Below, in pieces: positions 1 to 5,056 of a DNA stretch of 5,056 nt. The number at the start of each line of letters is the position of its first letter. The first letter of the stretch is position 1. The notes beneath the pieces are model-generated. The model was given only the letters and a program-made list of their open reading frames with translations, did no database searches and had not been told where the DNA came from. Origin of the DNA: Verrucomicrobiales bacterium. GTDB taxonomy: Bacteria; Verrucomicrobiota; Verrucomicrobiia; Verrucomicrobiales; SKLO01. The stretch is taken from NCBI GenBank assembly GCA_007123195.1, contig SKLO01000257.1, positions 1 to 5,056 of the forward strand. The letters run 5' to 3'. The position numbers were made by a program, and so were the translations under genes.

Positions 1-837
1 GGCCGTGACCGTGGCCGGGTGCTCGGCGGCGATGGCGGGTTGCCGACCGAGACCCACGCCGCGGCGCGCCAGCCACACGGTCACGACCAGGCCGATCGCG
101 CCGCCGGCGATGGCCGGGAACTCGGGGTTCCACCAGGCGGCGACCACGTAAGGCACCACGGTGGCGGCGATCGACAACAGGATGAACGGCAGTGCGCCGC
201 GGATGACGGTCCAGTCCACCACCATGCGTAGCGCCAGCAATGGGATGACCGGCGCGGCGGTGGCGTGCAGCAGCGCGGTGCGGCGACCGATCTCGTCGAG
301 CTGCGCGGGGTCGAGATCGAGTTCACCGAGGCCGAACCACAGCGGCATGCCGACCGCACCGAAGGATACCGGCACGGTGTTCATGATCAGTGCCAGCAGG
401 GCCACCCGCAGCGCCGGAAACCCGGCCGCCACCAGCAGCGGCGCGGCCAGGGCGGCGGGCGTGCCGAACCCGCTGATGCCCTCGATGAGGAAGGAAAAGC
501 TCCAGCCGACGATCATGAGCTGGCTGACCGGGTGGGGGGACAGGCGTGCCAGCCAGCGGCGGATGACATCGGTGGCCCCGGTTTGTTCCATGGTGCGGAA
601 CAGCAGCACCGCGCCCCAGACCACCATCAGGGGGGCCAGCGCCGCCAGCAGGCCGTTCACCACCGCCGCGTTCACCAACCGGGTGTCGGTAGGCGGCAGC
701 AGCAGTTTCAGGCCATACAACACCAGCGCGGCCAGCGGCAGGGCCAGCGAGGCCGGCATCGGCCGCGGCTTGGTCATGACCACTATCAGTCCGAGCAGCG
801 GCAGGGCAAGGATCAGGGTGGTCAGCCAGTCGGGCAT
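1..837 (-). CDS. L-lactate/glycolate permease family (LctP/LldP/GlcA), N-terminal half, cut by window edge
   Basis: The 279 codons visible here are the N-terminal half of an inner-membrane carrier of the lactate permease family (TC 2.A.14), which imports L-lactate, D-lactate or glycolate with protons; members are usually about 530-560 aa. The frame is open from ATG 837 to base 1 with no stop. The family signature is clear: residues 118-129 read IEGISGFGTPAA, followed by a run with NTVPVSFGAVGMP at about 153-165, the same wording as E. coli LldP. Hydrophobic segments lie at roughly 4-22, 29-47, 57-81, 105-118, 125-150, 155-170, 187-206, 213-233 and 241-256. ATG 837 is the only reasonable start: an in-frame stop lies at 856-858 and no other start codon falls between. 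I see no good Shine-Dalgarno. It follows the lipoprotein gene by 159 bases in the same direction. Nothing nearby (no lactate or glycolate dehydrogenase) settles the substrate. Confidence 0.9.
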   Translation of the reverse strand, partial: MPDWLTTLILALPLLGLIVVMTKPRPMPASLALPLAALVLYGLKLLLPPTDTRLVNAAVVNGLLAALAPLMVVWGAVLLFRTMEQTGATDVIRRWLARLSPHPVSQLMIVGWSFSFLIEGISGFGTPAALAAPLLVAAGFPALRVALLALIMNTVPVSFGAVGMPLWFGLGELDLDPAQLDEIGRRTALLHATAAPVIPLLALRMVVDWTVIRGALPFILLSIAATVVPYVVAAWWNPEFPAIAGGAIGLVVTVWLARRGVGLGRQPAIAAEHPATVTA

Positions 838-996
838 GGCGGTGGGTCGGGTCGGTCACGGGCCCTGGTTGAACGGGCCATGTCGGACGGCCGGTTGGTC
901 GTCCGATCCGTCGGCAGGTTCCTGCATTCGCGCACCGGTGCAAGGCCCAACCGCCGCCAAACCAGGTGGTGAGGCGGGAAGGTGTCGCGGGGTGGC
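838..996. other. Intergenic region between lipoprotein hydrolase and permease genes
   Basis: These 159 bases carry no convincing gene. They contain several short dyads: TCGGACG/CGTCCGA around a 10-base loop (883-906), GGCCC/GGGCC around a 9-base loop (861-879), GCAGG-TT-CCTGC (914-925) and the 10-bp palindrome GCACCGGTGC (932-941). None is followed by a T-run on either strand, so I do not call an intrinsic terminator. No convincing -35/-10 pair for the permease is visible. Read-through from the upstream genes or an unrecognised promoter are both possible. Confidence 0.5.
883..906 (-). other. Hairpin-forming inverted repeat
   Basis: Two perfect 7-bp arms (TCGGACG and CGTCCGA) flank a 10-base loop upstream of the permease start. 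It could be an attenuating stem in a leftward read-through transcript or a regulator site. It lacks the U-tract of a classical terminator, and in DNA this GC-rich a 7-bp dyad may be chance. Confidence 0.3.
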
Positions 997-1986
997 TCAA
1001 TCAGGCAACGTCCCGAGCCATTCGGCGATGGCTTGCTCGACCTCGGCCTGGACGCTGCCGGGGCCGGGCTGCGCGTGCTTGAGGGCCGTGGTGTGGCCGC
1101 TGTTGCTGGCGGCGTGGATGGAAGTAAAGTGGGGGGCAACCCGTGATTCGTTGCCGCGCCGGACCAGTTGGTGGCCATGGAAGCCGGGGCCGAAGTGCTG
1201 GTGGAGGATCTCAAAGCGCTGGCGGTGCGAGGCAAAATCGCGCACATACTGGAAGCCAAGCAGGCGCACGCCGCCCAGTTCGCGGGCGCGCGCCGCGGCG
1301 GCGTCCAGGGTGGCGCCGGCCACGGCCAGGTGATGACGCGAGCGGTGGTTGAGCGAGGGATAGGGCAGGGCGGGCTGGCACGCCACCGCGCCGGCCACCC
1401 GTGGGTGTGCCAGCGATTCGATGGCGGCCGGGCCGCTGAGGCAGTTGCCGATGACCACCAGGCCGCGGTCGGGATGGCGGGCGGCGACCCAGTCGATGAC
1501 GGCGCGGATGTCGTCGGCCACGGGTCCGTAGCCGTCGCGCTGGCGGCAATTCCAGTCGCTGCCGGGCCTGCCGCCGCCGTAGCGGCCGAACATGACCGGC
1601 ATGTAGACAACGTGGGAGTCGGCGTCGGCGGCGGTTGGCGCGCCGCCATCGTTGCCGCCGGTCAGTCGGAGGGCGTAATGCAGCGGCCGGGCGGTCAGGC
1701 CGCGGACGTCATGCAACAGCAGGACCGGGCGCGGCGGCCGGGTTGCGGCCCCCGGGGGCGGGCCGGCGCGGCAGACCTCCCAGCTGCCCTGGCCGGGCAC
1801 CTCGACCTGGTGAAAGGAAAAGTGTGAGGCGTCCGGCGGGCTGCCCTGCGGGCGGTTGTTGGGAAGTTGGCAGCAGCTGCAGGCGGGCAGCACCAGGAGC
1901 GCCAGCAGTCCGAGCATCGCCATGCCAGAGGAGGCCGGGGGACTGACGATCGGGTGGCGGGCGGCGGCGGGGTGGCGCGGGGTCAT
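997..1986 (-). CDS. Dienelactone hydrolase family lipoprotein (alpha/beta hydrolase, Cys nucleophile)
   Basis: A 329-aa alpha/beta hydrolase of the dienelactone hydrolase (DLH) family, probably anchored to a membrane as a lipoprotein. The N-terminus has Arg/His residues at 4-11, a hydrophobic stretch at about 24-34 and a lipobox-like LPAC ending at Cys36 (Pro at -2 is unusual), followed by Cys38 and Cys39. The nucleophile elbow is GNCLSG (180-185) with Cys182, matching the Cys of the G-x-C-x-G-G motif of classical DLH. Plausible triad partners are Asp250 in YVRDF and His298 in GHTTAL. The strand LLLHDVRGL (89-97) is the usual first core strand of the fold. ATG 1986 is chosen because it supplies a charged n-region; Met22 or Met24 are alternatives but would leave none. 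The start lies 21 bases after the peptidase stop, indicating co-transcription. No clear Shine-Dalgarno is seen. The substrate is unknown; ester or lactone hydrolysis is inferred from the family only. It is longer than classical DLH (about 235 aa), mostly through the signal region and internal loops. Confidence 0.87.
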   Translation of the reverse strand: MTPRHPAAARHPIVSPPASSGMAMLGLLALLVLPACSCCQLPNNRPQGSPPDASHFSFHQVEVPGQGSWEVCRAGPPPGAATRPPRPVLLLHDVRGLTARPLHYALRLTGGNDGGAPTAADADSHVVYMPVMFGRYGGGRPGSDWNCRQRDGYGPVADDIRAVIDWVAARHPDRGLVVIGNCLSGPAAIESLAHPRVAGAVACQPALPYPSLNHRSRHHLAVAGATLDAAAARARELGGVRLLGFQYVRDFASHRQRFEILHQHFGPGFHGHQLVRRGNESRVAPHFTSIHAASNSGHTTALKHAQPGPGSVQAEVEQAIAEWLGTLPD

Positions 1987-2007
1987 GACCGTGACGCTGA
2001 CGGGTTG

Positions 2008-4710
2008 TTAGTGTCTGGGCTCGGTGCCGATCAGATGGCGGACAAAAAAGTCGGCGCGGCGGCGGGCGGCGTAGGGGCTTTCTCCGACGCCGTGGCCGGC
2101 CCCGGGCACGATCAGCAGGTCGAAATCCTTGTCGGCACGGATCAGGGCGTCGACCACCTGCATGGTCGAGGCGGGATCGACGTTGCGGTCGAGTTCACCG
2201 ACCGTGAGCAGCAGTTTGCCCTCCAATCGGTGGGCCTGGGTGACGTTGCTCTGCTGGTGGTAGTGCTCTCCGACCGGCCAGCCCATCCACGCCTCGTTCC
2301 ACCAGATCTTGTCCATGCGGTTGTCGTGGCAACCGCAGTCGGCGGCGGCGGCGTGGTAGAAGTCGCCGTGCGCCAGCAGCGCCCGCAGCGCGCTCTGGCC
2401 GCCGGCCGAGCCGCCGTAGATGCCGACCCGCGACAGGTCGAGTTCGGGGTGCGCGGCGGCGGCGGCCTTGAGCCATGCGATGCGGTCGGGGAATCCGCTG
2501 TCGCCGAGGTTGCGCCAGGCGACATCGTGGAACTCCTTGCTGCGCCAGTTGGTGCCCATGCCGTCGATGCGCACCAGGATGAATCCCAGCTCGGCCATGC
2601 GCTGGAGGCCGGTCTGGGTGGAGAACGACTTGGGCACGAAATGGCCATGCGGTCCGGCATAGATCAGCTCAAGCACCGGGTATTGCCGTTCGGGGTCCAT
2701 GTTCATCGGCCTCACAATGATGCCATGAATCGGGGTCGATCCGTCGCGGCCTTCGGCGACAAAGCGCTGGGGCGGCTGCCAGCCGGTGTCGAGCAGAGGC
2801 TGCCAGTCGGCGCGCTCCAGTTCGACCACCAGCTCGCCGCTGCGGGCGCAGCGCAGCTCGGTGACGGGCGGGTGATCGACCCGCGACCAGCGGGCGAGGA
2901 CAAAGCGGCGGTCGGGCGAGAACTCCCACTCGTGGGTGCCGTCGCTTTTTGTGATCACGGTCAGCCCGCCGTCGTCGAGGTCGAGCCGGGCGAGGTGGTG
3001 ATGATAGGGATCCTGGCCTTCGTGCCAACCCAAGATGGTCAGCCACAGCTCGCCGCGCCGTTCGTCGACCTGTTCCACGCGCCGCACCAGCCACTCGCCG
3101 GAGGTGAGCTGGCGCCGCACCTCCCCGGTTTCGATCTCGATCTCATACAGATGATTCCAGCCGTCGCGCTCGGACATCCACAGCACGGTGCCCGATGACC
3201 ACAGCGGGTGCAGGAAGGTCTTGTGGGCGTAGTCGATGAAAGTGGGGCTGTTCTCATCGATCACCACCCGGGTTTCGCCGGTGGCCGGCTCGACCGCGAT
3301 CCAGCGCATCTGCTGGTGGCCGCGACGGTTGTAAAGCCAGGTGAACCAGCGTCCGTCGGGCGACCATTCGAGCCTTGTCAGGTTCCACGGGTTCGGGATC
3401 AGCGAGTCGTCGACCTCGACCGGCTGCATCGATTCGGTGTCGAACAACCGCACCCTTGGCAGCTCGATGGCGTCACCGGGCTTGCGGTAGCGGACCTCGT
3501 GCAGGCGCGGCTGCAACTGGTCCCGCGGAGCGCTTTCCACCAGATGGATCACGCGGGTGTCGGCCGGCACCACCTGTCTGGCGGCGAGGTGGCGTCCGTC
3601 GGGCGACCACAACAGCGGACCCTCGTAGCGGTCGTCAGTTTGGCCGTCGCTGGTCAATTCCACCCGTTCGCGCGATGGCTCACGGTCGCGGCCGGTGGAT
3701 TGCAGCACAATGTTGTGGTCGCGGAGGTCGGCGCGCCAGCGGGGGGCGGTGGCTGGTCGGCTGCGTTGTTCGTCGGGTTCGACCTCAGCGTCCGCCGGCG
3801 GATCGTCGGCTTGCCAGCTTTCGGGTTCAATCACCACCCGCGATGGCAGGGCGGTGGCGCGGAACCAGAGCCGGCGGGCGGGCTCGTCGGTGACGCGCAC
3901 CTCCCACAAATGACCGCGGTAGGTGTTCTGTGCGCGCACCGCGCCGGGTGGCAACTGGAAGTAATGCCGGGCCTCGCCGTCGGTGGTGCGCCAGTAGATG
4001 TCGACGGAATGTTCCGACTGATTCTCGAATTGCACCCGGGTGGCTGAGCCGCCGGGGTCGCTGCGACCCCGGGCGGCACGAGGTTCCGCCGTGAGCCGGC
4101 GGGCGGCGTCGGCTTGGGCGCCCGGCTCGTCGCCGTCGGCGTCGATGGCGGTCAACCGGCCTTGTTCGGGCGACCAGCGCCACCATTGTCCGCGCACTGA
4201 AACATGGGACGGCTGGTCCGGCGTGGTGGGATCGTCAAACAACAGTTCGTCGATCGGCAACCGGTCGGGATCGGTGCCGCGCTGTCGGAGGTCGGTGGTG
4301 GAGTCGAGGGCGCGCGCCATGCGATCGTGGTCAAAGGCCTCGGTCCGGCGGCCTTCCGAGGCGTCGACCAACACGAACCGGTGCCGGCCCCGACCGATGG
4401 CGACTCGATACCAGAAGCGGTCGCCGTCGTCGAACCAGTGTGCTTCCACCCGGTCGCCGAACACGCGTTCACGCAGCAGCCGTGGCAAACCGTCGGCGCG
4501 CTGGTAGTCGGGGGCGCTGCCGTTGTGGGTGGGGAGGTCGGCGTGCGGCGGTTCGGCGGCCTCGGCTTCGGCAGGTTCCTGAGCCTGGCTCCGACTGCCG
4601 GCGAACACGACGAACACCATGGCGGTGGTCATGGCCGCGAAGCTGACTGACAACGGCCCGCTGCCGTCAAGCCGCGGTCGCGTCGGGGTGGGGGATGAAT
4701 GGGCGTGCAC
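2008..4710 (-). CDS. Secreted S9 family peptidase (DPP-IV-like) with inserted VHL beta domain
   Basis: A secreted serine peptidase of the prolyl oligopeptidase/DPP-IV family; numbering is for the 900-aa product from GTG 4710. Residues 20-38 are hydrophobic and end in SRSQA, giving a likely signal peptidase I site after Ala43, then an Ala/Glu/Pro-rich linker. About 84-188 is the first part of the DPPIV_N beta-propeller. About 224-294 is a VHL beta domain (separate entry), followed by an acidic linker (301-323). The propeller resumes with WSPDGR (368-373), WSPDGR (449-454), SERDGWNHLY (513-522), QLTSGEW (534-540) and FSPDRR (597-602). The C-terminal alpha/beta hydrolase domain has oxyanion Tyr684 in IYAGP, nucleophile Ser768 in GGSAGG, Asp841 in GELDRNVDP and His873 in PGAGHG, so the triad is complete. 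Family members are typically 700-770 aa; the insertion explains the extra length. The open frame begins at ATG 4836, but codons before 4710 are rich in third-position A/T and overlap a tandem repeat, unlike those after it; ATG 4632 is the other candidate and would leave an uncharged n-region. The Glu-Glu motif of true DPP-IV is not visible, so dipeptide release after proline is unproven. Confidence 0.93.
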   Translation of the reverse strand: MHAHSSPTPTRPRLDGSGPLSVSFAAMTTAMVFVVFAGSRSQAQEPAEAEAAEPPHADLPTHNGSAPDYQRADGLPRLLRERVFGDRVEAHWFDDGDRFWYRVAIGRGRHRFVLVDASEGRRTEAFDHDRMARALDSTTDLRQRGTDPDRLPIDELLFDDPTTPDQPSHVSVRGQWWRWSPEQGRLTAIDADGDEPGAQADAARRLTAEPRAARGRSDPGGSATRVQFENQSEHSVDIYWRTTDGEARHYFQLPPGAVRAQNTYRGHLWEVRVTDEPARRLWFRATALPSRVVIEPESWQADDPPADAEVEPDEQRSRPATAPRWRADLRDHNIVLQSTGRDREPSRERVELTSDGQTDDRYEGPLLWSPDGRHLAARQVVPADTRVIHLVESAPRDQLQPRLHEVRYRKPGDAIELPRVRLFDTESMQPVEVDDSLIPNPWNLTRLEWSPDGRWFTWLYNRRGHQQMRWIAVEPATGETRVVIDENSPTFIDYAHKTFLHPLWSSGTVLWMSERDGWNHLYEIEIETGEVRRQLTSGEWLVRRVEQVDERRGELWLTILGWHEGQDPYHHHLARLDLDDGGLTVITKSDGTHEWEFSPDRRFVLARWSRVDHPPVTELRCARSGELVVELERADWQPLLDTGWQPPQRFVAEGRDGSTPIHGIIVRPMNMDPERQYPVLELIYAGPHGHFVPKSFSTQTGLQRMAELGFILVRIDGMGTNWRSKEFHDVAWRNLGDSGFPDRIAWLKAAAAAHPELDLSRVGIYGGSAGGQSALRALLAHGDFYHAAAADCGCHDNRMDKIWWNEAWMGWPVGEHYHQQSNVTQAHRLEGKLLLTVGELDRNVDPASTMQVVDALIRADKDFDLLIVPGAGHGVGESPYAARRRADFFVRHLIGTEPRH
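3829..4041 (-). other. VHL beta domain inside the S9 peptidase, hydroxyproline pocket retained
   Basis: Residues about 224-294 of the 900-aa peptidase match the beta domain of the von Hippel-Lindau protein. From Phe228 to Trp269 the alignment to human pVHL Phe76-Trp117 (sequence from memory) is gapless at a constant offset of 152, with about 20 of 42 identities. Landmarks are F-x-N-x-S at 228-232, Trp240, DGE at 244-246, Tyr250, LPPG at 253-256 and YRGHLW at 264-269. In pVHL, Trp88, Tyr98, Ser111, His115 and Trp117 line the pocket that binds hydroxyproline of HIF-alpha; here they are Trp240, Tyr250, Thr263, His267 and Trp269, so only the conservative Ser-to-Thr change is seen. There is no alpha domain (elongin-C box) after it. 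The domain likely acts outside the cytoplasm as a substrate- or partner-binding module; binding of hydroxyproline is inference from residue conservation. Confidence 0.85.
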
Positions 4711-4753
4711 CCGCCATCGTCGGTGGGGGGGCGGAAATTCGCAAGCCGCTGGT

Positions 4754-4769
4754 GGCCGTTCGGGCGGCC
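4754..4769. repeat. Short dyad GGCCG-TTCGGG-CGGCC
   Basis: Five-base perfect arms flank a six-base TTCGGG loop in the stretch ahead of the peptidase start. It may form a stem in the peptidase leader if transcription starts upstream. It is short and GC-rich, so chance occurrence is quite possible. Confidence 0.25.
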
Positions 4770-4776
4770 GGTGGCG

Positions 4777-4793
4777 ACTTGCGCCTTGCAAGT
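4777..4793. repeat. Dyad ACTTGC-GCCTT-GCAAGT
   Basis: Perfect 6-bp arms with a 5-base spacer between the divergent genes. This could be an operator half-site pair or a small stem in the peptidase leader. It is more AT-containing than its surroundings, which makes it slightly less likely to be compositional, but no regulator is identified. Confidence 0.3.
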
Positions 4794-4805
4794 TCAGGCC
4801 CCACC

Positions 4806-4831
4806 ACAAAACATGCCAACAAAACATGCCA
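4806..4831. repeat. Perfect 13-bp tandem duplication
   Basis: The unit ACAAAACATGCCA occurs twice with no gap (4806-4818 and 4819-4831). It is unusually AT-rich for this window and lies just upstream of the TTGACA at 4841. It could be a pair of regulator sites one and a quarter helical turns apart, or a replication-slippage duplication. It would encode the repeated Met-Phe-Cys-Trp / His-Val-Leu-Trp part of the extended peptidase frame, which is one reason for placing that gene's start further in. Confidence 0.85.
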
Positions 4832-4836
4832 GGCAT
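4826..4836. promoter_or_regulatory. Palindrome ATGCCAGGCAT, candidate operator
   Basis: An 11-bp perfect palindrome centred on base 4831. It shares its left half with the second copy of the 13-bp repeat, so ATGCCA occurs at 4813-4818 and 4826-4831 and its inverse TGGCAT at 4831-4836. It ends four bases before the TTGACA box, a position where a repressor or activator could act on the divergent promoters. Function is inferred from arrangement only. Confidence 0.35.
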
Positions 4837-4840
4837 ACAG

Positions 4841-4868
4841 TTGACAGCCGGTGCGGCGGTGGTAGGAT
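4841..4868 (+). promoter_or_regulatory. Sigma-70-type promoter candidate for the right-edge gene
   Basis: A perfect TTGACA -35 box (4841-4846), a 16-base spacer and TAGGAT (4863-4868; four of six match TATAAT) point rightward into the transposase-like gene. Transcription would begin near 4875, which is the GTG start, implying a leaderless mRNA or use of the internal ATG at 4896. Alternatively AGGA at 4864-4867 is a Shine-Dalgarno seven bases before the GTG, and then the true promoter lies further upstream. Both readings cannot hold at once. Confidence 0.4.
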
Positions 4869-4874
4869 GGTGGG

Positions 4875-5056
4875 GTGAGCGAGCGATCCAAGTCGATGAA
4901 CACGAAGGAGAACAAGAAGCTGGGCCCGGTGGAGTTGGCGGGGCTGCCGACGGGGGCGTATCGGGCGGGATTCCGGACCAGGGCGATGATTCCGGGGGTG
5001 TCGCGGGGCAGTGTGGGGCGGCGGCGGATCCTGGGGGCGGAGGTGGTCAACTGCTA
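4875..5056 (+). CDS. Probable REP-associated (RAYT/IS200-like Y1) transposase, N-terminal fragment cut by window edge
   Basis: Sixty codons plus two bases of a plus-strand frame run off the right end. An in-frame stop at 4863-4865 limits the start to GTG 4875 or ATG 4896. The peptide is basic: a Lys-rich head (NTKENKK), then LGPVELAGLPTGAYRAGFR, IPGVSRGSVG, and a final RRRILGAEVVNC, with the last bases TA compatible with Tyr. I recall verrucomicrobial RAYT proteins in which a basic segment with an RRR-x-L-x-x-E-VVNCYH-x-x-SR pattern leads into the Y1 HUH transposase domain, and this fragment fits that entry. The catalytic HUH motif and tyrosine would lie beyond the window, so the call rests on the leader alone. 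About 71% of codons end in G, unlike the C/G mix of the leftward genes, which would suit a mobile or recently acquired gene. It is divergent from the peptidase gene. Confidence 0.48.
   Translation, partial: MSERSKSMNTKENKKLGPVELAGLPTGAYRAGFRTRAMIPGVSRGSVGRRRILGAEVVNC

Noticed and set aside
861..906. Intrinsic terminator after the lipoprotein gene
   Set aside because: Stems exist at 861-879 and 883-906, but no T-run follows on the minus strand, and the stems lie about 90 or more bases after the stop codon.
323..1000. Minus-strand 225-codon frame crossing the permease start
   Set aside because: It overlaps the permease in another frame and reads as Pro/Gly/Arg-rich nonsense, while the permease frame shows an unmistakable family signature.
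161..1333. Long plus-strand frame (390 codons) and overlapping frame 265-972
   Set aside because: Antisense to the permease and lipoprotein genes; translations are low-complexity Arg/Gly/Ser- or Gln-rich with no recognisable domain. GC-rich DNA leaves long open frames opposite real genes.
822..1649. Minus-strand 275-codon frame overlapping the lipoprotein gene
   Set aside because: Composition is Pro/Ser/Thr/Ala low complexity; the DLH frame at 997-1986 has the conserved catalytic motifs.
1867..3198. Plus-strand 443-codon frame, with a similar one at 3208-4047
   Set aside because: Both are exactly antisense to the S9 peptidase and read Gly/Val/Ala/Asp-rich text typical of a mirrored GC-rich coding strand; no domain, start signal or promoter supports them.
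4791..4819. Minus-strand promoter for the peptidase using TTGGCA (4814-4819)
   Set aside because: The -35 matches five of six bases, but at 17-base spacing the -10 would be TGAACT, only three of six. Not strong enough to annotate.
4667..5050. Minus-strand 127-codon frame across the divergent region
   Set aside because: It begins at a TTG inside the transposase-like gene and has no protein-like composition; it overlaps better-supported genes on both sides.

Overview
The window is GC-rich (by eye about two thirds G+C). It looks like chromosomal DNA from a Gram-negative bacterium, most plausibly of the Planctomycetota/Verrucomicrobiota (PVC) group. The reasons are the S9 peptidase, whose catalytic-domain wording resembles planctomycete and verrucomicrobial proteins I remember, and the partial gene at the right edge, which resembles the REP-associated transposases common in Verrucomicrobiota. 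The taxonomic placement is inference from memory, not from a search.

Layout: three genes run leftward (minus strand) and fill most of the window. First comes a large secreted prolyl-oligopeptidase/DPP-IV-type peptidase (2008-4710; the open frame extends to 4836). After a 21-base gap follows a dienelactone-hydrolase-family lipoprotein (997-1986). After 159 bases comes the N-terminal half of an LctP/LldP-type lactate/glycolate permease (837 to 1), cut by the left edge. At the right edge a divergent plus-strand gene starts at 4875 and runs off the end; its first 60 codons look like the N-terminus of a RAYT/IS200-like (Y1) transposase. The 4711-4874 interval between the divergent genes holds a TTGACA/TAGGAT promoter-like pair, a perfect 13-bp tandem duplication, an 11-bp palindrome and two short dyads.

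The most interesting feature is inside the peptidase. Residues about 224-294 (900-aa numbering) form a VHL beta domain inserted between the first part of the beta-propeller and its SPDG-type repeats. It aligns to human pVHL without a gap from Phe76 to Trp117. Every residue lining the pVHL hydroxyproline pocket is kept (Trp88, Tyr98, His115, Trp117) except Ser111, which is Thr here. A hydroxyproline-reading module joined to a secreted protease from a proline-specific family suggests an enzyme for hydroxyproline-rich proteins such as collagen or algal/plant wall glycoproteins. That is a hypothesis.

How the genes may work together: the peptidase and the lipoprotein are tightly spaced and probably co-transcribed, giving two exported alpha/beta hydrolases. 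The permease lies in the same direction and could be read through or have its own promoter; no functional link to the hydrolases is visible. The plus-strand ORFs antisense to these three genes are compositional shadows.
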